From: Sedimenticola sp.
GTDB taxonomy: Bacteria; Pseudomonadota; Gammaproteobacteria; Chromatiales; Chromatiaceae
Reading direction: 5' to 3'
DNA length: 7,516 nucleotides
Assembly: GCA_030590525.1 (NCBI GenBank)
Contig: JAUUYI010000094.1
Coordinates: forward strand, 1 to 7,516
Below, piece by piece: positions 1-6,624 of the stretch. Made by a program: the position numbers and the translations under genes. A model generated the notes under the pieces. It was not told the DNA's origin. It saw nothing but the letters and a program-made list of their open reading frames with translations, and did no database searches. Numbering within the stretch: position 1 is the first letter of the stretch; each line of letters begins with the position of its first letter.

Positions 1-411
1 TCCAGCGATGCCGGCGCCGAGAAAATCCCCGGTGTTGCCCGTGATGTCGATCCTGCCGCCAGACATGCCGCTGCCTGCGAATATCCCGCTGTCACCCTCT
101 ACCCGCAAGGCGCCGCCACGCATCGATTGGCCGAGGTAGGCGCCGGCACACCCCTCGACCCTTATCAGGCCGCCGGCCATCCGGGCTCCGATACGGTCCA
201 GGCGGTCGCAGTCCGACTGGATGACGATATTTTCAGGGTCATCACCGCTGACCGAGAACAGTTCTCCGGTGTCGACCCGCCGGTTTCCCAGCCAGAGCGG
301 GATGCGGCTGATCTCGTTCGATCCCTTGCCGGCCAGTTGCCGGGGGGTGAAAGGGCTCATATCCAGGCGCTGACGGATGGGTTGTCTCAGTCGAAGTGTC
401 AGTGCGTTCAT
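1..411 (-). CDS. fhcC: Formyltransferase/hydrolase complex subunit C (FhcC), N-terminal part, cut by window edge
   Basis: This is the last visible gene of the minus-strand fhc operon; 137 codons are open to the edge with no stop, so the C-terminal part is missing. The fold is the GXGXG beta-helix family shared with formylmethanofuran dehydrogenase subunit C and the glutamate synthase C-terminal domain. The signature is a 19-residue repeat of the form MxGGxxxxxG, seen at residues 78-87, 97-106 and 116-125. In the family FhcC is a structural subunit of the cytoplasmic Fhc complex, which converts formyl-H4MPT to formate; it has no catalytic residues of its own. The ATG at 409-411 overlaps the fhcD stop in an ATGA arrangement. 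An AGGTGA ribosome-binding site (plus-strand 416-421) lies 4 nt upstream, so this start is preferred over Met18. A family member is usually about 250-270 residues, so roughly half is present. Confidence 0.93.
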   Translation of the reverse strand, partial: MNALTLRLRQPIRQRLDMSPFTPRQLAGKGSNEISRIPLWLGNRRVDTGELFSVSGDDPENIVIQSDCDRLDRIGARMAGGLIRVEGCAGAYLGQSMRGGALRVEGDSGIFAGSGMSGGRIDITGNTGDFLGAGIAG

Positions 412-1304
412 GCCATCACCTGCCTCAGGTGGAAATGGAACTGGCCCAGTTTACCCCCGTAGTTGCCGGCGGAGACCCGACGGATACCCGCCGTCGCACC
501 CAGTTCACAGACCGCCTCGATGCCGGTACGCATGGCCTGGCGTACATCATCTTCGGTGATGCCGTTGATGACGATCTCCATCACTGATTCGATGTCCGGG
601 TCCAGCTTCGATTTCACCAGCCCTCTCAGGGTGGGGCAATAGGCCTCGTTGGTCGATGCCATCAGGGCCTTGTACTTCGATCCCACCTTGGACCCGGAGC
701 GCACGATACCACCCGGGAAAGGCATGATTACATTTGGCAGTTTCCGCATCGCTTCGATCGCCTTTTCACAGGCGGTGAGGGCCTGCTGCTGGGTCTCTGC
801 CAGTACCAGGAAGTTGCCGCCACCGACCGCCGATACACGGGCGGTATACTCCTCGCACAGGAACTCGCCATCCATAACCGGCACTCGCCAGTAGCGGGTA
901 CCCGCGATCTGCTTGGATATCTGATAACCATCGCCGAAGAAGCGCAGATTCTTGCCCAGCGGTATCCGTTTTTCACTCTCTATCCCGGAGAACAGGGCAG
1001 TGGTGGGGCAGGTCAGTATGCACTGACCCACCCGGGTTTCCAGGTGCTTGGCCAGGGCCTTGCCCGACATGCCGAACACCAGGACAGTGACCCCGGGGCG
1101 ACCGTCGGGCGATTGCTCGGGCGGCAGTTCCGACTCGATGTTCGCTTCCACCCCGCAACCGATTACCGAGGTGGCGAACCCGGTCATGGTCTCGCCGGCG
1201 ATCCGCGCCCAGCGCGCACTGATGGCCGTGATGATGATGCGGGTGGCAGACATGCCGAAGGCCTCGGCAAAGGTCTCCTCGATTTCTGTGCCGTTGATGA
1301 TCAT
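408..1304 (-). CDS. fhcD: Formylmethanofuran:H4MPT formyltransferase, Fhc subunit D
   Basis: FhcD (Ftr family) transfers the formyl group between H4MPT and methylofuran; in methylotrophs it runs from formyl-H4MPT towards formyl-methylofuran inside the cytoplasmic Fhc complex. The protein is 298 residues, the normal family length of about 296-300. From memory it aligns end to end with the methanogen enzyme. Landmarks are the opening INGTEIEETFAEAF (3-16), TGFATSVIGC (41-50), PDGRPGVT (66-73), RFFGDGYQ (121-128), PFPGGIV (195-201) followed by SKVGSK (205-210), ASTNEAYCPT (216-225) and the C-terminal SAGNYGGKLGQFHFHL (278-293). The start ATG overlaps the fhcA stop (ATGA). An AAGGA Shine-Dalgarno (plus-strand 1309-1313) inside the end of fhcA sits 4 nt upstream, so translation is probably coupled. 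The stop in turn overlaps the fhcC start. No truncation or frameshift is seen. Confidence 0.97.
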   Translation of the reverse strand: MIINGTEIEETFAEAFGMSATRIIITAISARWARIAGETMTGFATSVIGCGVEANIESELPPEQSPDGRPGVTVLVFGMSGKALAKHLETRVGQCILTCPTTALFSGIESEKRIPLGKNLRFFGDGYQISKQIAGTRYWRVPVMDGEFLCEEYTARVSAVGGGNFLVLAETQQQALTACEKAIEAMRKLPNVIMPFPGGIVRSGSKVGSKYKALMASTNEAYCPTLRGLVKSKLDPDIESVMEIVINGITEDDVRQAMRTGIEAVCELGATAGIRRVSAGNYGGKLGQFHFHLRQVMA

Positions 1305-2971
1305 GCCGTCCTTTTTCTGTCGCAGGGGTGGATGCTGACCGGGCTGCCGATGCCTTCCGCCATCTCGTCATCCGAGATCCTGAAATTCTGCAGCTTGATG
1401 CTGTGGTAGCGGTCAAACCAGCGGCTGAGCCGTTTTTCGATGCCACGGTCGTACTCCGGCCGTACCACCTGAGTGCTGCCTTTGACCGGGCGCGTGATCC
1501 TGCCCTCCTCAACGACGACCTGGCCATCCTTGAACACCAGCATCGGTTTCTCGAACATCTTTTCCGGATTGTCAGCCGGGTGGTAGACAGTGATATCTGC
1601 AATGGCGCCTGGCCGCAGGTGTCCCCGGTCCGCCAGTCCCAGTATGCGTGCGGGTGCCGCCCTGGTCATAATCGCAATCTCATACAATGAATATTCCCGG
1701 TCGAGACTCCCCAGGTGACTGCTGGCAGCGGCATCGGGATTGATCTGTGCCAGCAGGTCGTTGCGGAAGCTACGATCCATCAGCAGGCGGATCAGATGGG
1801 GATAGCTGGTGAACGGCGCGCCATTCGGATGGTCGGTGGTGAGGAATACCCGCCAGGGATCATCCATCATCAGGAACAACTCGAGTCCGATTGCCCACTG
1901 CAGGGCGTTGACAAAGTTCTGGTCCCGGTAGCGGAAGGGGACGACGCCGCAACCGGCATCGCATTCGATATCCATGCAGGTCCATTTGTTCGGGTGGGCA
2001 TGACCGTGATTGGCGTGTTGCCGCATGGTGTCGCCAGAGACGGTGATGGTCTGACCGAACATGATCTGACCTATATCCATGGAGATATTGGGCTGGCGAT
2101 TGACTGCCTCGACGATCTGCGCAGCGGATGAGGAGAATTTTCTGTCCCCTTCCGCCCCATAGCTATGGAACTGGATGTGAGTCAGGTGGATCGGCAATCC
2201 TTCTGCGGCATCCATGGTGGCCAGTGTTGAGCTGAAATTGCCGGGAACACCGAGGTTACTGGCATGCACGTGCAACGGGTGGGGTACCCCCAGATCGGTC
2301 AGGGCCCTGCTCAGCGTCCGCACAATGTCGCGGGGGGTGATCGGGTAGTAGGGGTGGGAATCATCGACATCCAGCTCTCTGGTATTGAATTTGAAGGCGC
2401 TGATGCCGCCGGGATTGACCACCTTGATGCCGATGCATTGTGATGCGTGCAGGGTCCAGGCGACATAGTCATTGATCGTCTCCTGTTCTGCCCCTTCCGC
2501 CATCAACTGGAGCAGCAGTTCGTCGCTGCCCAGCATGGCATAGCCGCCGGTATCGAGCATCGGGGTATCCGCCATCTCCATGTGGGCCTGACGAGCATTT
2601 ACCGGCAGGATGGCAGGCTCGAAGCAGGTGGTATAACCCATTTCTGCGTAGCGATACCCCGCAGTCAGCGTGGAGGGCGCAGCGTGGCCGCCACCGGAAC
2701 GGGTCAGGGCGGTTCGCTCCCGGGTGTGTCCACGTTGATCCTCGGGCAGCATGGTGCGGGCGATATTCACCTTCCCTCCGCCAATATGGGTGTGCAGATC
2801 GATGGCACCGGCCATGACGATCTTTCCGTCCAGGGGGTAGCTGCGATGGACGGGCTCGCTGGCGGGTGGTGTGTCGACTATCGCACCGTCACGGATATAG
2901 ATGTCTCTTATTTCACCATCGATGTTGTTGGCGGGGTCATATACTTTCCCGCCGGCGAGTTTTATCAGCAT
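1301..2971 (-). CDS. fhcA: Formyl-methylofuran hydrolase, Fhc subunit A (amidohydrolase family)
   Basis: FhcA hydrolyses formyl-methylofuran to formate, the last step of H4MPT-linked formaldehyde oxidation. It is a 556-residue member of the amidohydrolase superfamily, close to FwdA/FmdA of methanogens. Visible metal-site elements are DLHTH (58-62, His60/His62), the lysine of GIKVVNPGG (Lys183, the position of the carboxylated lysine in FwdA), HVHASNLG (234-241), HLTHIQFH (262-269) and TTDHPNG (378-384, Asp380), so the binuclear metal centre looks intact. Residue assignments to individual metals rest on recalled family knowledge. A conserved GCGVVPFRYRD block lies at 340-350. The gene follows fhcB after 14 nt. 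An AAGGCG ribosome-binding site (plus-strand 2981-2986) touching the fhcB stop lies 9 nt before the ATG. It shares ATGA with fhcD. The C-terminus (DRKRTA) is basic; the codons for it double as the fhcD ribosome-binding site. Confidence 0.97.
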   Translation of the reverse strand: MLIKLAGGKVYDPANNIDGEIRDIYIRDGAIVDTPPASEPVHRSYPLDGKIVMAGAIDLHTHIGGGKVNIARTMLPEDQRGHTRERTALTRSGGGHAAPSTLTAGYRYAEMGYTTCFEPAILPVNARQAHMEMADTPMLDTGGYAMLGSDELLLQLMAEGAEQETINDYVAWTLHASQCIGIKVVNPGGISAFKFNTRELDVDDSHPYYPITPRDIVRTLSRALTDLGVPHPLHVHASNLGVPGNFSSTLATMDAAEGLPIHLTHIQFHSYGAEGDRKFSSSAAQIVEAVNRQPNISMDIGQIMFGQTITVSGDTMRQHANHGHAHPNKWTCMDIECDAGCGVVPFRYRDQNFVNALQWAIGLELFLMMDDPWRVFLTTDHPNGAPFTSYPHLIRLLMDRSFRNDLLAQINPDAAASSHLGSLDREYSLYEIAIMTRAAPARILGLADRGHLRPGAIADITVYHPADNPEKMFEKPMLVFKDGQVVVEEGRITRPVKGSTQVVRPEYDRGIEKRLSRWFDRYHSIKLQNFRISDDEMAEGIGSPVSIHPCDRKRTA

Positions 2972-2985
2972 CTGGAGATTCGCCT

Positions 2986-4281
2986 TTACAGCCCAGCGAA
3001 GTGCTGGAGTTTGTCGTTCAACGCAGTCATTACCTGGCTGACCGCAGGCAGGGCGGACTCCCGCAACTGCCCAAGAGGCAGGGGACAGACCGAATCGCCG
3101 CGGTACCAGTGGCCGGGGTGATCGACCCCTGGTATGCCCGTCGGGATGTAGAGATCGGGCGCGTTATCGAAAGCCATTCCGGGATGGCCCAGCACGATGG
3201 TTGGTGCATCAGTCGCGGGTGGATGAGCCTGAGGGGAAAGCGAGGAGAGCCAGAGCAGAAGGTCCGCCTCCTGGCGTTTGAGCAGATCCTGATAACGATT
3301 GAGGATCGGATCATGTTCCGGGTAGCCCCGCTGCAACCCGGTGCGCAGTGGGTAGCCAAGCTGCCAGGTGCAGACCTGATTACTGGTGGTGTCCGCCAGG
3401 GTGCCAGCGAGCGGCAGGGCCGCACTCCGGGTGGTGCGATTCAGATCTTTTACCAGATCCACCAGGTTCTGGATGGTCAGCTCGGCATGGGGAAAATCCA
3501 GTTCTGCCGCGCTCCAGCTCACGACACTGTAGCGGGCGGCCTTGAGTTGCCCGGCCAACTCCTCCAGCTGACTGCCCACGCTGTTCCCAAGCGACCGCGC
3601 ATTGACCGGGCGGCCGGCGATCAGGCCCCGAAGCAGGCTGGCGGTGTCCGACAGTTGCTCGAGTTGCATCGGGATCACCTGTGGGCTCAATCGCTGCAGC
3701 TCATCGGGCAGGGCGGCAGCGTCCCAGGGTCCCAGCAACACGAACTGGCGATCATCCGGCGGTGAAAAGAGGCTCTCCGCAGGGTGCAGAATCCGTTCGA
3801 TCAGGCGCGGAAAGCGGTCGATCCACTGTTTGCCCCCCAGAACAATAAGGTCGGCCCGGTTCCGGGCCTCGGTGAAGGTGGTGGTAAACCAACCGCTGTC
3901 CTGCATCACCCGGATATTACGAAACAGGGCATCACCGTTCATGTGATCCAAACTCGCGCCACAGCGATCGGCCAGTTCCAGGGTGGCCCGCATGCCGTTC
4001 ACATCGGTGGCCAGTCCTGCGAAGAGCGGGTTGTGTGCGCTGCTCAGGAGTTCAGCCCCGTAGTCCAGTGCCGCTTCGAGTGAGACCCCTTTTCCTTTGA
4101 TCTCAGCGCCCTTGCTTGCCGTGTCAAAGGCACTGCTGTAGTGGGAACGTGCCAGGGCACACCCATTCTCCAGTGATTTCAGCTGACCATTGTCCATCTC
4201 CAGGCGGAGATCATCGCAGCTCAATCCACAGCCGGGGCAGGTTACCTCGCTCATCACCGTTTCGATTCTGGTATTCCACAT
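2986..4281 (-). CDS. fhcB: Formyltransferase/hydrolase complex subunit B (FhcB), FwdB/FmdB-related
   Basis: This is the first gene of the minus-strand fhc operon, 431 codons. It is related to subunit B of tungsten/molybdenum formylmethanofuran dehydrogenase, but in bacteria the complex only transfers and hydrolyses the formyl group, so FhcB is not a redox enzyme. In support of this, the segment corresponding to the Mo/W-ligand Cys region of FwdB, just before VMQDSGWFTTTF (125-136), reads GDALFRN (116-122): by a by-eye alignment on the QD anchor, Ala118 replaces the cysteine. The segment ARNRADLIVLGG (139-150) is a clear FwdB-family match. An N-terminal CxxCxxxC (Cys15, Cys18, Cys22) plus Cys41 still resembles a [4Fe-4S] site. 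The start is uncertain: the ATG at 4281 has no good ribosome-binding site, and Met10 (4254) is an alternative that keeps all the cysteines. A candidate promoter lies at 4309-4337. Confidence 0.94.
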   Translation of the reverse strand: MWNTRIETVMSEVTCPGCGLSCDDLRLEMDNGQLKSLENGCALARSHYSSAFDTASKGAEIKGKGVSLEAALDYGAELLSSAHNPLFAGLATDVNGMRATLELADRCGASLDHMNGDALFRNIRVMQDSGWFTTTFTEARNRADLIVLGGKQWIDRFPRLIERILHPAESLFSPPDDRQFVLLGPWDAAALPDELQRLSPQVIPMQLEQLSDTASLLRGLIAGRPVNARSLGNSVGSQLEELAGQLKAARYSVVSWSAAELDFPHAELTIQNLVDLVKDLNRTTRSAALPLAGTLADTTSNQVCTWQLGYPLRTGLQRGYPEHDPILNRYQDLLKRQEADLLLWLSSLSPQAHPPATDAPTIVLGHPGMAFDNAPDLYIPTGIPGVDHPGHWYRGDSVCPLPLGQLRESALPAVSQVMTALNDKLQHFAGL

Positions 4282-4308
4282 AGCTGTTCAGCGTGCCGCC
4301 TGGACTAT

Positions 4309-4337
4309 ATTTTAATTACAGTAAATTCTGGTGGAAA
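4309..4337 (-). promoter_or_regulatory. fhcB: Candidate sigma-70-like promoter of the fhcBADC operon
   Basis: On the minus strand a -35 element TTTCCA (4337-4332, 4 of 6 matches to TTGACA) is followed after 17 nt by a -10 element TAAAAT (4314-4309, 5 of 6 matches to TATAAT). It lies in a short AT-rich patch in otherwise GC-rich DNA. The predicted transcript would begin near 4302, leaving about 20 nt before the ATG at 4281 or about 48 nt before the alternative ATG at 4254. This comes from consensus matching by eye only. Confidence 0.45.
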
Positions 4338-4410
4338 TTAAGCAGCACAAAGTATGCCACCTTGGGCGGATCTGAATGTTGCGATCGAAAGAACGAGGTG
4401 GATATGCGTC

Positions 4411-4605
4411 ATGAGGTTTCCTATCATTTACGGTTATGTGGGTGATCGACCTCCTTTGCTTAACCTTATGAAAAAACAGGTTGAATCATGCGTGCCGCGG
4501 CCACTGGAGGTAGAACTGGTTTCCCGTCGACGGCGACTGTTCCCTGTTGGGGCAGAGCAGGTGACACAGTGGGTCAGGTGGGGGTCATTCAGACCTGCCC
4601 GTTAA
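4411..4605 (+). CDS. Doubtful small ORF, 64 codons, unknown function
   Basis: This open frame lies inside the divergent spacer and encodes an arginine-rich, roughly 64-residue peptide starting MRFPIIYGYVGDRPP. It has a possible ribosome-binding site, AGGTGG at 4396-4401, 9 nt before the ATG at 4411; the same frame is open further upstream to an ATG at 4354 without such a site. Against it being a gene: it uses several codons that are uncommon in the neighbouring genes (AGG, AGA, CGA), has no recognisable domain, signal peptide or membrane segment, and sits where regulatory DNA is expected. I do not recognise it; it is listed because its start signal is reasonable. Confidence 0.18.
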   Translation: MRFPIIYGYVGDRPPLLNLMKKQVESCVPRPLEVELVSRRRRLFPVGAEQVTQWVRWGSFRPAR

Positions 4606-4692
4606 TAAACAGATGCTCGCCATGTTGGGAAATGGCAAGGGCGGGCATAGTAATTGCAGGGATTGCCAGAAAGGCAGGAACAAAACCCACTT

Positions 4693-4698
4693 AAGGAG
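4693..4698 (+). promoter_or_regulatory. mptG: Shine-Dalgarno site that sets the mptG start
   Basis: AAGGAG lies 4 nt before the ATG at 4703, in the context TTAAGGAGAAGTATG. It is the strongest ribosome-binding site in the window and argues for the 4703 start rather than the in-frame ATG at 4613, which would add 30 residues with no resemblance to the family. Confidence 0.85.
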
Positions 4699-4702
4699 AA
4701 GT

Positions 4703-5722
4703 ATGGCTCACGATATAGAGGCAGGTGATTCGGGATTGTGTGTCGATGTCGAAGCGCCTGCCCGTTTGCATCTGGGTTTTCTGGATCTGCACGGTGGGAT
4801 GGGGCGGCGTTTTGGCAGTATTGGCCTGACCATAGATTCTCTGGCGACCCGTTTGCGGGCCAGTCGATCCGACAGGTTCACGGCCAGTGGACCCGGCGCT
4901 GAACGGGCGCTCAGGTATGCCAGGACTTTCGCAGCTGCGCGGGGGATTGACGGTGGTGTTCATCTCAGTCTGGAGCAGACTATACCAGATCATGTCGGAC
5001 TTGGTTCCGGGACCCAGATGGCGCTGGCCGTGGGAACGGCGTTAGAACGGCTCTACGGTGTTGAAAGCGGGAGTGGTTCCATTGCCAGTACGCTGCAGCG
5101 AGGTGCCCGTTCGGGGATCGGAATAGGTGCCTTTGATCAGGGTGGTTTCATTCTCGATTGCGGGCGCGGTGAATCGAAAGGCGTTCCGCCGGTAGCCGTC
5201 AGGCTGCCGTTTCCCGAGAACTGGCGTGTTCTGTTGCTGTTTGATATCCGTGGACAGGGTTTGCACGGTGCACGGGAGCGGGAAGCCTTTTCCAATCTGC
5301 CGGAGTTTCCGGAAAGTACAGCTGGACACCTCTGTCGGCTGGTGATAATGAAGATTTTGCCTGGCGTGCTGGAAGAGTGCTTGCCCGCAGTTGCGGATGC
5401 CATTGGTGAGATTCAACAGTTGGTGGGTGATTATTTTGCGCCGGCCCAGGGTGGTCGATTCACCAGCCCGGTTGTCTCAGATGCCCTGGCCTGGATAAAA
5501 AATCAGGGTCAGGCTGGCATCGGGCAAAGCTCCTGGGGACCGACCGGCTTTGTTCTGGTCGAAGATGCAGATCAGGCGCAGAGGTTGGAGCGAGAGCTCA
5601 AACAGCATTTCGGGGAGTTGACGCCGCTTCGCTGCCAGCAGGTAGCCGCACGCAATCAGGGCGCCTCCCTGAAACTGGTGCATGCCCCCACCCGATTGAG
5701 ACAGGAAAAGAGAACAAAGTAA
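4703..5722 (+). CDS. mptG: Beta-ribofuranosylaminobenzene 5'-phosphate (beta-RFAP) synthase
   Basis: This 339-residue enzyme condenses 4-hydroxybenzoate or 4-aminobenzoate (depending on lineage) with phosphoribosyl pyrophosphate, releasing CO2 and pyrophosphate, to make the aryl-riboside core of (dephospho)tetrahydromethanopterin. It has the GHMP-kinase-like fold of the family. Seen are APARLHLGFLDLHGGMGRRF (18-37), the glycine-rich loop HVGLGSGTQMALAVG (97-111), RGARSGIGIGAFDQGGF (133-149), a central FDIRGQGLHGARE segment (180-192) and the C-terminal GIGQSSWGPTGF (272-283). All are characteristic of beta-RFAP synthase rather than of true sugar or mevalonate kinases. The start at 4703 is fixed by an AAGGAG site. 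The stop overlaps the mtdB ATG by one base (TAATG), so the two are very likely co-translated. Its place next to mtdB, and opposite the fhc operon, supports a role in supplying the cofactor. The protein appears intact. Confidence 0.94.
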   Translation: MAHDIEAGDSGLCVDVEAPARLHLGFLDLHGGMGRRFGSIGLTIDSLATRLRASRSDRFTASGPGAERALRYARTFAAARGIDGGVHLSLEQTIPDHVGLGSGTQMALAVGTALERLYGVESGSGSIASTLQRGARSGIGIGAFDQGGFILDCGRGESKGVPPVAVRLPFPENWRVLLLFDIRGQGLHGAREREAFSNLPEFPESTAGHLCRLVIMKILPGVLEECLPAVADAIGEIQQLVGDYFAPAQGGRFTSPVVSDALAWIKNQGQAGIGQSSWGPTGFVLVEDADQAQRLERELKQHFGELTPLRCQQVAARNQGASLKLVHAPTRLRQEKRTK

Positions 5723-6624
5723 TGAAAAAACCTTATCTGCTGCACATGCTGACGGCGGTGAAGAACCTCAGCCCGTTTGATGTGAATATGGCCTACGATG
5801 CGGGCTGGACCGCCTGTACCCCCTATACCAACGTGGTGCTGGAAGAGATCAGAGACCTGGTCCAGGATGCCATATTTTCCCGCGGGCCCAAAGGGGTCAA
5901 ACGCACCGGTGTGTTTGTTGGCGGACGCGATGCAAACCTGGCCATGGATATGATGCAGGCTGCCAGGAATGCGATGGTACCGCCGTTCGAGGTCTCCCTG
6001 TTTGCGGACCCCAGCGGCGCCTTCACTACAGCGGCGGCTATGGTCGCCTGCGTCGAACGCCAGTTGAAGAAGGTCGGTGGGAACGGGTTCGAGGGAGAGC
6101 GGGTGCTGATGTTTGGCGGTACCGGCCCGGTCGGCTCCACGGCGGGCATGCTTGCTGCTCAGGCCGGTGCAGATGTGGTCATCGTCAGTCATCAGAGTCA
6201 GGCCAAGGCCGATTCCATGGTTGCGCTCTGTAATCAGCGTTATGGCGTAAAGCTATCAGGCGCGGACGGCAGCGATGATGTATCGATAGCAGAATTGGTT
6301 ACTCAAGCCGATGTGGTGTTCAATGCGGCCAAAGCGGGGGTGCAGGTACTGAATGCGGGCCATTTACAGGCGGCTGAAAGACTGAAAGTGGCCTGTGATG
6401 TCAACGCCGTCCCCCCGGAAGGTATCGAAGGTGTGGGCGTACTCGATGATGCGGCCCCGATTAGCGCTTCATCCAGCGGGGCGGTCGGCATCGGTGCCCT
6501 CACGGTAGGTAATGTCAAGTATCACACCCAGCACTTGCTGTTGCAACAGATGTATGAGGCAGACAGGCCACAATATCTTGATTTCAATCAGGCATTCGAG
6601 GTGGCACGCAGCTATGTCAGCTGA
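5722..6624 (+). CDS. mtdB: NAD(P)-dependent methylene-tetrahydromethanopterin dehydrogenase
   Basis: MtdB oxidises methylene-H4MPT to methenyl-H4MPT and reduces NAD(P)+, in the cytoplasm. The protein is 300 residues, normal for the family. The N-terminal HMLTAVKNLSPFDVNMAYDAG (8-28) region, with SPFDVNMA at its core, and the C-terminal VGIGALTVGNVKYHTQ (255-270) match MtdB as I recall it; MtdA, the H4F/H4MPT NADP enzyme, opens and ends differently. The Rossmann dinucleotide loop is GGTGPVG (132-138), and DVNAVPPEGI (226-235) is another family block. The second strand of the nucleotide fold ends VIVSHQSQ (153-160), with no arginine or lysine immediately after it, so NAD versus NADP preference is not settled by the sequence. 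The start overlaps the mptG stop by one base, with only a weak purine-rich stretch (5703-5712) upstream. Its 3' end overlaps the ATP-grasp gene by 11 nt. Confidence 0.95.
   Translation: MKKPYLLHMLTAVKNLSPFDVNMAYDAGWTACTPYTNVVLEEIRDLVQDAIFSRGPKGVKRTGVFVGGRDANLAMDMMQAARNAMVPPFEVSLFADPSGAFTTAAAMVACVERQLKKVGGNGFEGERVLMFGGTGPVGSTAGMLAAQAGADVVIVSHQSQAKADSMVALCNQRYGVKLSGADGSDDVSIAELVTQADVVFNAAKAGVQVLNAGHLQAAERLKVACDVNAVPPEGIEGVGVLDDAAPISASSSGAVGIGALTVGNVKYHTQHLLLQQMYEADRPQYLDFNQAFEVARSYVS

Larger units (their letters stand above)
4282..4702. other. Divergent intergenic region between fhcB and mptG
   Basis: This 421-nt spacer separates the two divergent pathway operons. It holds the candidate fhcB promoter (4309-4337), the mptG ribosome-binding site (4693-4698) and a doubtful small ORF (4411-4605). 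Two GGGTCA copies lie 11 nt apart (4571-4576 and 4582-4587), and the first also forms an inverted pair with TGAC at 4562-4565. Two short palindromes, GCCGCGGC (about 4495-4502) and CCGTCGACGG (about 4524-4533), are also present. I see no tRNA, rRNA, recognisable riboswitch, terminator or transposon end, and no plus-strand promoter with good matches at both elements. It could hold binding sites for a regulator that governs both operons, but no known motif is recognised. Confidence 0.6.

Noticed and set aside
973..1602. Minus-strand 209-codon frame spanning the fhcA/fhcD junction
   Set aside because: It is an out-of-frame shadow of fhcA and fhcD with low-complexity Arg/Ser-rich sequence; both real genes have full conserved motifs here.
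2447..3765. Long plus-strand open frames (224 and 299 codons) opposite fhcA and fhcB
   Set aside because: They lie antisense to clearly conserved genes, resemble no family, and are expected as shadows in GC-rich coding DNA.
4404..4445. 13-codon reading frame as a leader peptide
   Set aside because: Its AGGTGG site is only about 2 nt from the ATG, there is no run of regulatory codons, and no attenuator hairpin follows.
4625..4653. Possible plus-strand promoter TTGGGA-17-TAGTAA upstream of mptG
   Set aside because: The -10 element matches the consensus at only about half its positions; other TTGCGA and TTGCTT candidates upstream were no better.
4633..4668. Inverted repeat TGGCAA...TTGCCA
   Set aside because: Arms of six bases with a 24-nt loop and no T-run are too weak to call a terminator or operator.
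4613..4702. In-frame upstream ATG that would extend mptG by 30 residues
   Set aside because: The extension matches nothing in the family, has no good ribosome-binding site, and the strong AAGGAG site points to 4703.
5722..6624. Assignment of this dehydrogenase as MtdA
   Set aside because: The N-terminal SPFDVNMAYDAG and C-terminal GNVKYHTQ segments fit MtdB; MtdA as I recall it differs at both ends.
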